From: Desulfovibrio sp. Huiquan2017
GTDB taxonomy: Bacteria; Desulfobacterota; Desulfovibrionia; Desulfovibrionales; Desulfovibrionaceae
DNA length: 64,000 nt
NCBI RefSeq assembly: GCF_017351175.1
Contig: NZ_JAFMPN010000020.1
Coordinates: 23,317-87,316, forward strand
Reading direction: 5' to 3'
Part shown: in pieces, positions 1-8,358 of the stretch
Layout: the number at the start of each line of letters is the position of its first letter
Numbering within the stretch: position 1 is the first letter of the stretch
The notes under the pieces: model-generated
Database searches by the model: none
Seen by the model: only the letters and a program-made list of their open reading frames with translations
Told to the model about the DNA's origin: nothing
Translations under genes and position numbers: made by a program

Positions 1-406
1 CCATGAACGGCTCCATCAGACACAATCGCCTGCACGGCTTCCTGCATGACATACGGCGATACTCGGGATGGACATCCTGTTTTGCGTCATTTTTGCCGGT
101 ATTTTTCGGCCGTTGACCGCTCAGCATGAATCCATATGACCTTTCGACGGGGTCGGCCTCCGTGCGCAAGACTTCGGCACTCAACCTAGTTTGCTTCAGA
201 CTGGCGAAGCCCCCCGCATCTGCATCCTCCTCTAGTCGTGTTTCTGCCGCTGCCCACCGCGGGCGATGGCCAAGGTCCGCTTTCAACCAAAAGCCGCCCG
301 AGCGGTTTTTCGCAGCAGTTTAGGCGTCGGTGGCCCCGGCTCCGGGCATGCGCAGCGGGTCGGGGTGATCAGGAGTCGTGGAGCGAGACGGATATTACGT
401 GAGTGG
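1..406. other. no supported gene; weak terminator-like hairpin
   Basis: I see no convincing coding region here. Short open stretches exist on both strands but lack a ribosome binding site and recognisable family features. A small hairpin at 289-310 (CCGC/GCGG stem with A and T runs on either side) could be a bidirectional terminator, lying beyond the end of the minus-strand IclR gene. Confidence 0.5.
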
Positions 407-1168
407 CTAATCGGAAACGGTATGGCCGAGACGGGCGGACAGTCGTCTCGCGGACTCTGTAAGCAGTTTGACGGCATCGTCAGGCCGGGTGCCCCGTTCG
501 TTTTCGAAACCGATCAGAAGGACGGCGGCGACGATCATGTTCCGCCCGTCGAAAACCGGGCAAGCCAGAGCTTTGGCCCCGGGAATGGCCTGGTTTTGCT
601 CGGAGCGGACCGCGACCCCCTGTTCGGCGACATCGCGCAACTTGTCCTCGAAGCTTCGACGCGCGTCGGCGTCGTCTCCCAATTCCTTTCGCACCAGGTG
701 CGCATAAGCGGTCTCGGGCAGGTGGGCGGCGAAGCATTTGCCCGCCGCGCTGGAGGTGATCGGCGCGTAGAACCCCACGCGCATGGCCACGGCCACCGGC
801 CGGGGGTTTTCGAGGAAACGCACAATGAGCGGCCCCTGCGCCGTCCACAGGGCAAGGGCGGCCGCTTCGCCGCTTTCAACGCGCAGCCGGTGCAGTTCGG
901 ACTCGCAAAAAGCCACTAAATCCATGTGCCCGAGTATCCCCAAGCCCAGCTCCAACAGCTTCGGGCCGGAGCTGTAGCAGCCGGAAGCGTCCTGTTCGAT
1001 CACTCCCAGGCGGACGAAGCTCGTCAGGTATTTGTGCAGCTTGCTTTTCCCAATCCCCAAGCTTTCCGCCGCCTCTCCCAAGGGGACGGGCCTGCCGATC
1101 TTTAGAAACGCCTCAAGCAGTTCGAACGCGAACTCCACGGATTGGATGCCCTGAGATTTTTTATCCAT
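407..1168 (-). CDS. IclR family transcriptional regulator
   Basis: A 253-residue protein of typical IclR length. The N-terminal winged helix-turn-helix (about residues 8-70) has the pattern LGEAAESLGIGKSKLHKYL, and the C-terminal effector domain contains the family-like stretch YAPITSSAAGKCFAAHLP. It is divergent from the permease operon starting at 1370, with a 201-bp shared upstream region containing an AT-rich inverted repeat just before a sigma-70-like promoter. The likely role is local control of the permease/hydrolase/RidA operon. The effector is unknown; a hydroxy- or keto-acid would suit the neighbours, but that is inference. Confidence 0.9.
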   Translation of the reverse strand: MDKKSQGIQSVEFAFELLEAFLKIGRPVPLGEAAESLGIGKSKLHKYLTSFVRLGVIEQDASGCYSSGPKLLELGLGILGHMDLVAFCESELHRLRVESGEAAALALWTAQGPLIVRFLENPRPVAVAMRVGFYAPITSSAAGKCFAAHLPETAYAHLVRKELGDDADARRSFEDKLRDVAEQGVAVRSEQNQAIPGAKALACPVFDGRNMIVAAVLLIGFENERGTRPDDAVKLLTESARRLSARLGHTVSD

Positions 1169-1257
1169 AATTACAGCCTGTTATTTGTGCTGGTACAATG
1201 CGTTGTCAACAAGGAATACCTGTTTTCCTTTGACGCGGCAAGACACCAATGAGGAAT

Positions 1258-1308
1258 CTCATTTAAATTTGAGAAACACCTTGACAGAAAATAATCCACA
1301 TTGATAAA
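1258..1308 (+). promoter_or_regulatory. putative promoter and operator of the permease operon
   Basis: TTGACA at 1281-1286 is followed, 16 bases later, by GATAAA at 1303-1308, a plausible sigma-70 pair. Immediately upstream, 1258-1273 reads CTCATTTAAATTTGAG, an imperfect palindrome well placed for binding by the divergent IclR protein. The regulator assignment is inferred from position only. Confidence 0.45.
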
Positions 1309-1369
1309 CGTGATTCACTAATTTGAAACATGAGGCCTTTCACCCCACAACCTTTTCAAGGAGTCCGTC

Positions 1370-3136
1370 ATGCCATCGCAATTGCTCCTAGCCGGTTTGG
1401 CGCTGTTGCCGATAGCGATCATCGCCGTCTTTCTCGTCGGCCTTCGCTGGCCCGCAAGGCGCGTCATGCCCCTTGCGTTCATCTCCGTCGCATTGTCCGC
1501 AGCGTTTGTCTGGAAGATCCCCTGGCTTCTGCTCGCCGCGCAGACCGTGGATGGCGTCTTCACGGCGGTCGGCATATTGTACATAGTTTTCGGAGCCCTC
1601 GTCCTTCTCAATACGCTGAAGGAGGATGGGGCGCTGAGCGTTATCCGATCCACGTTCACTAACGTTTCCACGGACAGGCGCATCCAAGCCATCATCATCT
1701 TGTGGCTCTTCGGCGCTTTCTTGGAGGGGGCGGCAGGTTTCGGCTCCACCGGAGCGGTCATCGGGCCGCTTTTTCTCGGCATCGGCTTCCCGCCCATGGC
1801 CGCTGCGATGCTCTGCATGATCTTTCAGAGCACATCCGTTTCCTTCGGGGCGGTGGGAACGCCCATCCTGATCGGTATTTCGGTCGGTCTCGGGCAGGGC
1901 CATCTTCCCGATATCGCGACCAATGGTCTGTCGTGGTCCGCCTACATCAATGGTCTCGGCCTGCGTGTGGCGGCCATCCACGGTGTGATCTCCGTGTTCG
2001 TTCCGTTGATCATGGTTTCGATGATGACCCGGTTTTTCGGCAGCGAACGGTCCTTTCTGCCCGGACTCCGCGCATGGAAATTCGCTTTGTTCGGCGGCGT
2101 CTGCCTGGCCGTTCCCTATTATTTGACCGCCCGCTTCCTCGGCCCCGAGTTCCCGGACGTCCTGGGCGGCATGCTCGGACTTATCCCGGCCACCATCGCG
2201 GCCAGGAAGGGTTGGTTCCTGCCCTCGGACGGTGGATGGGATTTCCCCGACCGTTCGACCTGGGACGCCCGATGGGAAGGCACCATGAAGGTGGACGAGG
2301 AGATCCCTTCCAGCTCGATGTCCCCGTTCAGGGCTTGGCTTCCCTACGTGGTCATGGCGGCGATCCTCTTCCTCAGCCGGGTCGATGCCTTGCCCCTCAA
2401 GCAGTGGCTGCTCGTCCTGACCGTGAAGACCGCCCCGTTGTTCGGGACCAAGGTGGCCTCGGCTCTCCAGCTCGGCTATCTGCCGGGGACCATCTTCATT
2501 CTGGCCGCATTCATTGCGCTGTTCGTTCACAGAGCGCCTCTGCGCGCGGTCGGCGTCGCGTCGAAATCCGCCTTCTCCATTGTCGTGGGAGCGTCCACCG
2601 CGCTGCTGGTCGCCGTCCCGATGGTGAAGATATTCATCGGCAGCGGGGCCGGGCTTGAAAGCCTTCCGGCCATGCCCAACGTCCTGGCCCAGGTCTTTGC
2701 GGACAGCCTCGGCTCCATCTGGCCGGTCATGTCCGCCGTCATCGGCGCCATGGGCGCGTTCATCGGGGGAAGCAACACCCTCAGCAACATGATGTTCAGC
2801 CTGTTCCAATACAAGGTTGCCGTAATCAGCCACCTCAACCCGGAATGGATCGTCGCGGTTCAGGGCGTCGGCGCTGCGGCGGGCAACATGATCTGTGTGC
2901 ACAACGTCATCATGGCCTCGGCGGCCGTCGGCCTGCTGGGCCGGGAGGGGGACATTATCCGGAAGACCATCTTTCCGGCCGTCTACTACATCCTTGGAGC
3001 GGGAGCCGCAGGCTACATCATGACGCAGGGCTGGGGATTCAATTTCGGCACCATCTACGTCCTGGCGGTCGCGGCGGCCGTCCTCTCGGCCATATACGCG
3101 GCGGGCAAGGCGCAACGAATCCATGAAAAACGCTAA
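1370..3136 (+). CDS. L-lactate permease family transporter (LctP/LldP)
   Basis: A 588-residue polytopic inner-membrane protein with about a dozen hydrophobic segments. It shows LctP-family stretches such as EGAAGFGSTGAVIGPL (about residues 120-135), SVSFGAVGTPI and FIGGSNTLSNMMFSL. The family imports lactate, and some members glycolate, by proton symport. The ATG at 1370 has AGGAG six bases upstream. It is first in an operon with an MBL-fold hydrolase (start 11 bases downstream) and RidA, controlled perhaps by the divergent IclR gene. Lactate is the usual electron donor of these bacteria, but the company of RidA and a hydrolase leaves another 2-hydroxy acid possible. Confidence 0.9.
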   Translation: MPSQLLLAGLALLPIAIIAVFLVGLRWPARRVMPLAFISVALSAAFVWKIPWLLLAAQTVDGVFTAVGILYIVFGALVLLNTLKEDGALSVIRSTFTNVSTDRRIQAIIILWLFGAFLEGAAGFGSTGAVIGPLFLGIGFPPMAAAMLCMIFQSTSVSFGAVGTPILIGISVGLGQGHLPDIATNGLSWSAYINGLGLRVAAIHGVISVFVPLIMVSMMTRFFGSERSFLPGLRAWKFALFGGVCLAVPYYLTARFLGPEFPDVLGGMLGLIPATIAARKGWFLPSDGGWDFPDRSTWDARWEGTMKVDEEIPSSSMSPFRAWLPYVVMAAILFLSRVDALPLKQWLLVLTVKTAPLFGTKVASALQLGYLPGTIFILAAFIALFVHRAPLRAVGVASKSAFSIVVGASTALLVAVPMVKIFIGSGAGLESLPAMPNVLAQVFADSLGSIWPVMSAVIGAMGAFIGGSNTLSNMMFSLFQYKVAVISHLNPEWIVAVQGVGAAAGNMICVHNVIMASAAVGLLGREGDIIRKTIFPAVYYILGAGAAGYIMTQGWGFNFGTIYVLAVAAAVLSAIYAAGKAQRIHEKR

Positions 3137-3146
3137 AGGAAAGAAA

Positions 3147-3935
3147 ATGAGTAAAACAAAAATGCGATACCTAGGCTGGTCCAACATCCTCATTCAGGGC
3201 GAGGGGGGCGACCTCGTTTTCGACCCCTTTTTCCGGAAGATGTACGGAGCCAACTGGGCCGATCTTAACGATTACGACAAGGTCCGGGTCATATGCATCT
3301 CGCATGGGCACCATGAGCATTACCTGGATTCGCCCATCATTGCGAAAAAAACGGGGGCGAAGATCGTCTCCAGCGCGGAGGTCTGCGATCACCTGCGCAA
3401 GCACCACGGCATCCCGAACGAGCAACTCGTTCCGGTCCTGCCCTTTGAAGAGGTTGAACTGAGCGGGTTCCGCATCGTGCCGTTCGACTGGCACCACCGC
3501 CCGATTAACTACATGAACTTCTTTAAGGGGAGCGTGACCGCCGCGTTCAACTTCGTTTCCAACAACCTTCTGCGCTCCCCCTGGCGGGCCAGGTACTACG
3601 GCTTCGTGGTCAAGACGCCGCAGGGCGAGAGCCTGCTCAACCTGACCGAGGGGATGAATCCGCTTTTCTCCGACGGCGAGATCGATGTGCTCAAGCAGCG
3701 CTTCGCCCCCGATGTCCTCATTGGGGGACACCAGTTGGTCTACGAAGGGGATGTGGCCCGCTGCGTCCAGAAAAGCGGGGTCGGGCGATGCGTCCTGTAT
3801 CACCCCCACGAGAAACTCTTCGGTCAGATGAAAATCCCGTCAACCCCCGTCGGAAAGGTCGAGGAAGTCGTCAGGGCAGCCGCTCCGGACGTCGAGATCA
3901 AGTTCCCGGCCCCGATGGAATCCTTTGAAATCTAA
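3147..3935 (+). CDS. MBL-fold metal-dependent hydrolase (UlaG-like)
   Basis: A 262-residue protein. I chose the ATG at 3147 because AAAGGA lies six bases before it; an in-frame ATG at 3123 overlaps the permease end and lacks such a site. The metallo-beta-lactamase metal motif is visible as HGHHEH (about residues 52-57), with Glu where HxHxDH has Asp. Further His occur in FDWHHRP, GGHQLVY and YHPHEK. The opening YLGWSNILI and DPFF resemble the UlaG/L-ascorbate-6-P lactonase group. It lies between the permease and RidA genes, so hydrolysis of a lactone or ester from the imported compound is plausible. The substrate cannot be read from sequence. Confidence 0.75.
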   Translation: MSKTKMRYLGWSNILIQGEGGDLVFDPFFRKMYGANWADLNDYDKVRVICISHGHHEHYLDSPIIAKKTGAKIVSSAEVCDHLRKHHGIPNEQLVPVLPFEEVELSGFRIVPFDWHHRPINYMNFFKGSVTAAFNFVSNNLLRSPWRARYYGFVVKTPQGESLLNLTEGMNPLFSDGEIDVLKQRFAPDVLIGGHQLVYEGDVARCVQKSGVGRCVLYHPHEKLFGQMKIPSTPVGKVEEVVRAAAPDVEIKFPAPMESFEI

Positions 3936-3953
3936 ACGCAGGAGACAACAGAA

Positions 3954-4340
3954 ATGAAGACCCAGATCACCACCGGCAACGCACCTTCGGCCATCGGTCC
4001 CTTTTCCCAGGGCATTCGGGCGGGAGAAACCGTCTACATCTCCGGTCAGCTGCCCATCTCTCCCGAAACCGGGAGCATGTGCGAAGGCTCGATCGGCGAT
4101 TGTACCCGCCAATGCCTGAAGAACCTCGAAGGCATCGTCACGGAGGCGGGCGGCACGCTTGCGGACGTCGTCAAGGTTACCGTCTTTCTGACGGACATGG
4201 CCGATTTCGGCGCTGTCAACGAAGTCTACGCCGAGTTCTTTCCCTCGCCGGCTCCCGCGCGCAGCGCCTTTGCCGTTGCGAAGCTGCCGCTGAACGGGCG
4301 GATCGAGATCGAAGCCATCGCCCTGATCCCCCGGAAATAG
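3954..4340 (+). CDS. RidA family enamine/imine deaminase
   Basis: 128 residues, the standard RidA/YjgF/UK114 size. Family signatures are IGPFSQGI near residue 14, ISGQLPISPETG, and the C-terminal block PAPARSAFAVAKLPLNGRIEIEAIA, whose Arg corresponds to the substrate-binding Arg in the SRSAVxVxxLP motif. RidA proteins hydrolyse reactive enamines/imines to keto acids plus ammonia. AGGAGA precedes the ATG. It is last in the permease operon, 18 bases after the hydrolase, and is followed by a terminator at 4425. The co-operonic setting suggests a dedicated catabolic role rather than the housekeeping copy. Confidence 0.93.
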   Translation: MKTQITTGNAPSAIGPFSQGIRAGETVYISGQLPISPETGSMCEGSIGDCTRQCLKNLEGIVTEAGGTLADVVKVTVFLTDMADFGAVNEVYAEFFPSPAPARSAFAVAKLPLNGRIEIEAIALIPRK

Positions 4341-4424
4341 GCATTCCCACCCCCAACTTGCGGCCCGTATGCCTCCACGGGCCGCACCCCTTCCTCCCCC
4401 CGGCGTTTTCGAAGCGCCGAAAAA

Positions 4425-4446
4425 GCCGCCTCCGGGCGGCCCTTTT
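4425..4446 (+). terminator. Rho-independent terminator after ridA
   Basis: A GCCGCC/GGCGGC stem with a TCCG loop is followed by CCTTTT and preceded by an A run. It ends the permease-hydrolase-RidA operon and marks the last feature before the integrated island. Confidence 0.75.
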
Positions 4447-4620
4447 GCGTGTGGCGTACGGTCCGTCCGTTGGAGGAATTATTGATAGTTGACCGTAAAG
4501 GTGATGAGGACTGGCCCTGGAAAAGGAGCGAGAGTTCGATTGCCCCGCCCCGGGCTCGATCGCCTGCCGGGCGTTCGCGCTGTTCCTCGACGCGGTTGAT
4601 TTGGCCCCACATTCCATGGA

Positions 4621-4672
4621 ACCGATGCGCCAGGAAGCTGGTCCCGGAAAAACGACATTTTCGGGTGACACA
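4621..4672 (+). pseudogene. 3'-end remnant of a tRNA-Glu island integrase
   Basis: This stretch resembles the last ~50 bases of the complete integrase at 21506-21560: it shares GATGCG, GGAAG, CGGAAAAA, GACA and GGGTGACAC in the same order, and is followed by the same hairpin and tRNA-derived core. No coding body remains upstream. It suggests an earlier element occupied the left side of this attachment site and was lost except for its integrase tail. Similarity was judged by eye. Confidence 0.45.
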
Positions 4673-4681
4673 TGAAAAGAA

Positions 4682-4876
4682 AAGGCCTTACGCGGCGTGC
4701 GTAAGGCCTTGTATTTCCTTGGCGTCCCCAAGGGGATTTGAACCCCTGTTAACGGCGTGAAAGGCCGTAAACAATCAACCGGAAGGTCGCTTACTTCCGT
4801 TATTTCAATGGGTTGAAAACGCCATATTTACCACAAAAACCATAGTTGCCGCTGAAAATGACACTTGGGTGACACG
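4682..4876. repeat. distal attachment site (att copy A) of the first tRNA-Glu island
   Basis: This contains a 29-base hairpin (4682-4710), a 49-base copy of the tRNA-Glu 3' end including encoded CCA (4720-4768), and a 108-base arm (4769-4876) that is nearly repeated at 44624-44730. After base 4768 the sequence leaves the tRNA, so no complete tRNA can form. The arm ends with two TGACAC motifs five bases apart. Together with the complete tRNA-Glu at 21609-21686 it delimits an island of about 17 kb. Confidence 0.85.
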
Positions 4877-4938
4877 CAAAATTTGCCGGAAGGAGAAGCG
4901 GGAGGAATTGGTGCTCGCCCAATCGTTCGGTGTTCGAC

Positions 4939-6336
4939 TCAGAAATAGTACACGCACCGGAGTTCGCCCCTGGCTGCGTTGAGCTTGTTGCCGAACTCGG
5001 TGTCGGAGGAACCGAGCGGCAGGATGAGCCGGGGCCTCAATTCGAAGTTGGACGTGAGCATGTAGGACGCTTCGGGGTTGAGGGAGAGGCTTCGGTCCCC
5101 GAGGTTCATGATGACGGTCGCCGTTGTCGTCAGATAGAGGATGTTGAAAGGCTCCTTTTGGGAGACTCGGAAATACAGGTAGTCCTGCCCGACGCTGCTC
5201 CGGTTGTAATCGGACGATACCTTTTTGCTTTTGTTCAGGTCGGCGGCGTTCCCCGTGGCCTGATAGGTGTCGTAGGCCGTGTGCACGTAATCGTAGTAGG
5301 TTTTCAGTTGCGAGGCGGTATACCCCTCTCCGTTGTGATAGTATTCAAGGAGATAGGTCGTCTCGTCCTCGGTCAGGTAGCGTGCGCCCAGGAGGAAGCT
5401 CCAGGCGTCGTGTTCGTGGATGCTGCTGGTCCCGTCACTATTGAAAACAGTCTGCTCATGGCCCAACCGGACCGCCGTTTCGCCGTGGATGGCGAAATTG
5501 TCGGTGATATTCGTGGCGAAGTCGATGCCGAGGGACGTATCGTAATGGTCGCCGCCCATGGCCATGACGTCTAGGTCCACATCGGCCAGCAGGAAGTAGA
5601 GTTTGCTCCCGTAGAGAACGCTTTCGTCCGTTGCCAGCCCCGTGTTCACCCGCTCCCATACGGGGACGACCACCGGGGTGAACGCCAATGTCTGCAACGG
5701 GCCGTCGAAGCTGAAGATCGCATCGGCGACGCCCATGACGTAGCCCTCGCGGCTCTGGTCCGGGTCGTCCACATCCTTCGGACGGCTGGCGAAGCTCACG
5801 GGGTTCCAAGCATATCCCTTGCCCCATTTGAGGACCTTTTTCCCGGCCTCCAGCGTGAACCGGGGGTCCGGCCTCCAGGAGGCCACGCCTTCCTCGAGCA
5901 TGACTTGACCGGCCCAATGCTTGTCTTCCTTGAAAAAGCGTTCCGACGGCTCGTCAGGCTCGCTGGCCGCCGACAGGGGCAACTGGCTCCACCCGACGTC
6001 GGCACGTGGACGGGCATAGAATCCGAACGTCTCGTATTTCAGGGACATTTCGGGCTTGATCTGGAACAGCATGTCCGCCTGGAGTTCGTCCTTCGGGGAA
6101 TCGAAGAAGCGTTGCTCGTACACCGCAGAATTCCTATTCATAAGACGTTCGTACATCCGAAGCTCGGCCTGCCCCCAGAACTCGAAGAGCTTTTCTTCCA
6201 TCGCGGGAATATCAAAATCCGCATCGTACAGGGGCTCATCCTGGGCAAGGGCCGAAGCCGAGGCAGCCAGGATGAGCGCCAAGCAGAAGAACGGCCCGAG
6301 CCATGTACCGGCTTTCATCATTCTGCTTCCCGCCAT
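4939..6336 (-). CDS. outer-membrane beta-barrel protein
   Basis: A 465-residue protein with a signal peptide (hydrophobic core FFCLALILAASASALA, likely cut before QDE). Alternating polar/aromatic strands follow, and the protein ends in Tyr-Tyr-Phe, the usual C-terminal signal of outer-membrane barrels. I chose the ATG at 6336, which shares one base with the TGA of the upstream LolA-like gene; a GTG two codons' width upstream (6339) and ATGs at 6321/6318 are alternatives. It is last in a minus-strand operon with LolA-like, FtsX and LolD-like genes, so it may be the outer-membrane component of an export or lipid-transfer pathway. A barrel of the same kind (44877-46112) occupies the equivalent place in the second island. 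Confidence 0.75.
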   Translation of the reverse strand: MAGSRMMKAGTWLGPFFCLALILAASASALAQDEPLYDADFDIPAMEEKLFEFWGQAELRMYERLMNRNSAVYEQRFFDSPKDELQADMLFQIKPEMSLKYETFGFYARPRADVGWSQLPLSAASEPDEPSERFFKEDKHWAGQVMLEEGVASWRPDPRFTLEAGKKVLKWGKGYAWNPVSFASRPKDVDDPDQSREGYVMGVADAIFSFDGPLQTLAFTPVVVPVWERVNTGLATDESVLYGSKLYFLLADVDLDVMAMGGDHYDTSLGIDFATNITDNFAIHGETAVRLGHEQTVFNSDGTSSIHEHDAWSFLLGARYLTEDETTYLLEYYHNGEGYTASQLKTYYDYVHTAYDTYQATGNAADLNKSKKVSSDYNRSSVGQDYLYFRVSQKEPFNILYLTTTATVIMNLGDRSLSLNPEASYMLTSNFELRPRLILPLGSSDTEFGNKLNAARGELRCVYYF

Positions 6337-7085
6337 CACTGACGAAGGGTTTCTATCCGCGGCAGGTAGTTGAGGGTGAAGACTTCATCCGAGAAGTCCC
6401 TGGCCTTCATCCGGGCGAAGATCATCACCGAGAGGTACCCCTTGTGGAGCGGGCTGTCCGTCTCGACAATGGCCGGGCGGACGAATCCGTCGCCGAAGTC
6501 GGTCATCTTCTTGAAATGCAGGGTTTTGATCAGCATCCCGGACGCCGCGAGACACTTGATCTCCGTCGGAACCAACCGGTCCTTGGCCACCAGCATCTCC
6601 AGCCTGTCATAGGCAACCTCGTTGGTCTTCGCCTTCAGGCGAAGCAAATAGGCGTCACCGCTTTCCTCCAAGGATTCGGGCGTATATTCGGCACTATAGT
6701 CTAGGCGCATGATATCGGCATTGTTGAAGATGCCACCCGTCACCGATTGGAGGCTGGTTATCCTGACCGGTTTGGCCACGCTCGGAATGTGGAGCCACAT
6801 GTTGTCGCCTAGGCGCAAGGTCCCGCGCCCCTTGTCGCTGGAAGGCTCCAGGAAGACGGAGGCCACCATGTCCTGGCCTTTCTTGATGGTGTAGAGGACA
6901 TATTCCCTTTTGCTCCCGTCCGGCTCGATGTTGATGAGCTTGCGGTAGGATTCGTAGCTGACCGGGGCCAGGTTGCGGTCCACGGCCAGGAGCACTTCCC
7001 CTGCATCCATGGCGGAAGCCTGATTGCCGCCGCCAAAAACAAGGCAGACGGCAGCAACGAACAGGACATATTTCAAAGAGTACAT
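6336..7085 (-). CDS. LolA-like outer membrane lipoprotein-sorting protein
   Basis: 249 residues from the ATG at 7085, which has GAGG at good distance; ATGs further upstream lack one. A signal peptide (YVLFVAAVCLVFGGGNQASA) is followed by a domain of the COG2834/LolA-like type: AVDRNLAPVSYESYRKLIN, then GRGTLRLGDNMWLHIPSVAKPVRI, matching the pattern LK.DREVWNYLSRVDRVIKI in its relative at 49375. Proteins of this fold carry lipoproteins or other hydrophobic cargo across the periplasm. It lies 19 bases downstream of the FtsX gene and touches the barrel gene, so inner-membrane, periplasmic and outer-membrane parts are encoded side by side. Confidence 0.8.
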   Translation of the reverse strand: MYSLKYVLFVAAVCLVFGGGNQASAMDAGEVLLAVDRNLAPVSYESYRKLINIEPDGSKREYVLYTIKKGQDMVASVFLEPSSDKGRGTLRLGDNMWLHIPSVAKPVRITSLQSVTGGIFNNADIMRLDYSAEYTPESLEESGDAYLLRLKAKTNEVAYDRLEMLVAKDRLVPTEIKCLAASGMLIKTLHFKKMTDFGDGFVRPAIVETDSPLHKGYLSVMIFARMKARDFSDEVFTLNYLPRIETLRQ

Positions 7086-7104
7086 GTGCGGTATCCTCAT
7101 GCGG

Positions 7105-8358
7105 TTATACGTGGCCGAGCGCATCGACGGGTTCCATCCGGCTTGCCTTCCACGCGGGTTGCAGCGCCGCCAGGGCGGAGGCCACCAGGACGATGGCCGA
7201 CAGGAAGAGCATTTCGCCGGGGTTGATGTCCGGACGCACGATTAGGTTATCCATCCGCCCGAAGGAGAAGGCCACTCCAGCCGCCTTGAAGGCCAGCAGA
7301 CCGCCCACGCCCAGGATCAGGCCGAGCGCCGTCCCCAGCACGCCCAGGAGCACGCCCTCGGCCACGAAAAGCGACATGATCGTTCCGGGGGAGGTTCCCA
7401 TGGCGGCGATGGTCCCGATTTCCCGCACACGCTCGAAGACCGACATCAGCATCACGTTGAGCACGCTGATGAGGACGATGGCGACCATGACGATCTTCAC
7501 CGTGACCAGCATCAGGTCGATCATGTTCGCGATATTGGAGAACGGCGACAGCTTGTCCCAGGTGTGCAGCTCGAAGGCGGGCTGCCCCTTCTTGTTCGTG
7601 AATCCGCCAAGCGTTGCCGTGAGCGACCCGGCGATGGACTTCAGCTTGTTGAAGCTGGAAACCCTGACCACGATCTCGGTGACCTCGCCCGGTTCGGTGC
7701 GCAGGAGGCTGCGGGCGTCCTCGATGTGCATGTAGGCGTCTTTTCCGCCCGGTCCCATGAGGTCTTCGATGATTCCGGCAAGCTGAAATTCCATGCCGTT
7801 TACCGAGCCGTCCTTGTTGGTGGCGACCAGCACCACGGAGTCGCCGGGCTTCATCCCCAGGCTCTTGGCCACCTTTTCGGGAATGACGACCTGACCCTTT
7901 TCGAGCAGGTCTTCGCCGGAGCCGGGGGCTCCCTGCTTCATCCTGCCGGCCAATGCCGTGCAGACGGCCATTTCCCGTTTCGGGTCGATGGCCGAAAGCC
8001 TGACGTTGGTGCTTTCCATATAGTTGCTGAGGACCGCGCCGAGCTTCAGCCTGGGCGCATACGCCTCCACGCCGGGGGTGGCGTCGAGGGTTTCCGCGAT
8101 TTTCTTGTACGCCTGCCCCTTCATGTTCAGGTTGAGGGGCATGGTGTCGATGGATGAAAAATAGCCTTTGCGATGGATTTGCATGTGCCCGATAACCGAA
8201 TCCGTGATGATGCCGATCATCATGGACTTGAACGATCCGGCGAGGCCCGAGAACATGACCACCATGCACACGCCGATGACGATGAGCAGGGAAGTGAGGG
8301 CGGTACGCCGTTTGTAGCGCGCCAGATTGCGCAGGGCGATCTTGAATATGTTAAGCAT
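7105..8358 (-). CDS. FtsX-family ABC permease (LolE/MacB-like)
   Basis: 417 residues from the ATG at 8358 (GGGAGG upstream). One N-terminal membrane segment (ALTSLLIVIGVCMVVMFSG) is followed by a periplasmic MacB-PCD-like domain of about 220 residues and three C-terminal membrane segments with the FtsX stretch LISVLNVMLMSVFERVREIG. The start overlaps the end of the ATPase gene by eight bases, so the two are translationally coupled and probably form one transporter. Such transporters extract lipoproteins (LolCDE) or drive periplasmic machines (MacB). With LolA-like and barrel genes downstream, transfer of a hydrophobic substrate toward the outer membrane is the best inference. Confidence 0.9.
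   Translation of the reverse strand: MLNIFKIALRNLARYKRRTALTSLLIVIGVCMVVMFSGLAGSFKSMMIGIITDSVIGHMQIHRKGYFSSIDTMPLNLNMKGQAYKKIAETLDATPGVEAYAPRLKLGAVLSNYMESTNVRLSAIDPKREMAVCTALAGRMKQGAPGSGEDLLEKGQVVIPEKVAKSLGMKPGDSVVLVATNKDGSVNGMEFQLAGIIEDLMGPGGKDAYMHIEDARSLLRTEPGEVTEIVVRVSSFNKLKSIAGSLTATLGGFTNKKGQPAFELHTWDKLSPFSNIANMIDLMLVTVKIVMVAIVLISVLNVMLMSVFERVREIGTIAAMGTSPGTIMSLFVAEGVLLGVLGTALGLILGVGGLLAFKAAGVAFSFGRMDNLIVRPDINPGEMLFLSAIVLVASALAALQPAWKASRMEPVDALGHV

Noticed and set aside
1..120. Possible end of a gene entering from the left edge
   Set aside because: Several short open frames exist on both strands, but none shows a recognisable protein pattern or start site in the available bases.
1388..3193. 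601-codon open frame opposite the lactate permease
   Set aside because: Highly charged, His/Arg/Asp-rich composition typical of an antisense shadow of a GC-rich gene; the plus strand encodes a clear permease.
4720..4768. tRNA-Glu gene at the first distal att copy
   Set aside because: Only the 3' 49 bases are present; the D-arm and 5' acceptor strand are absent. The same holds for 44575-44623.
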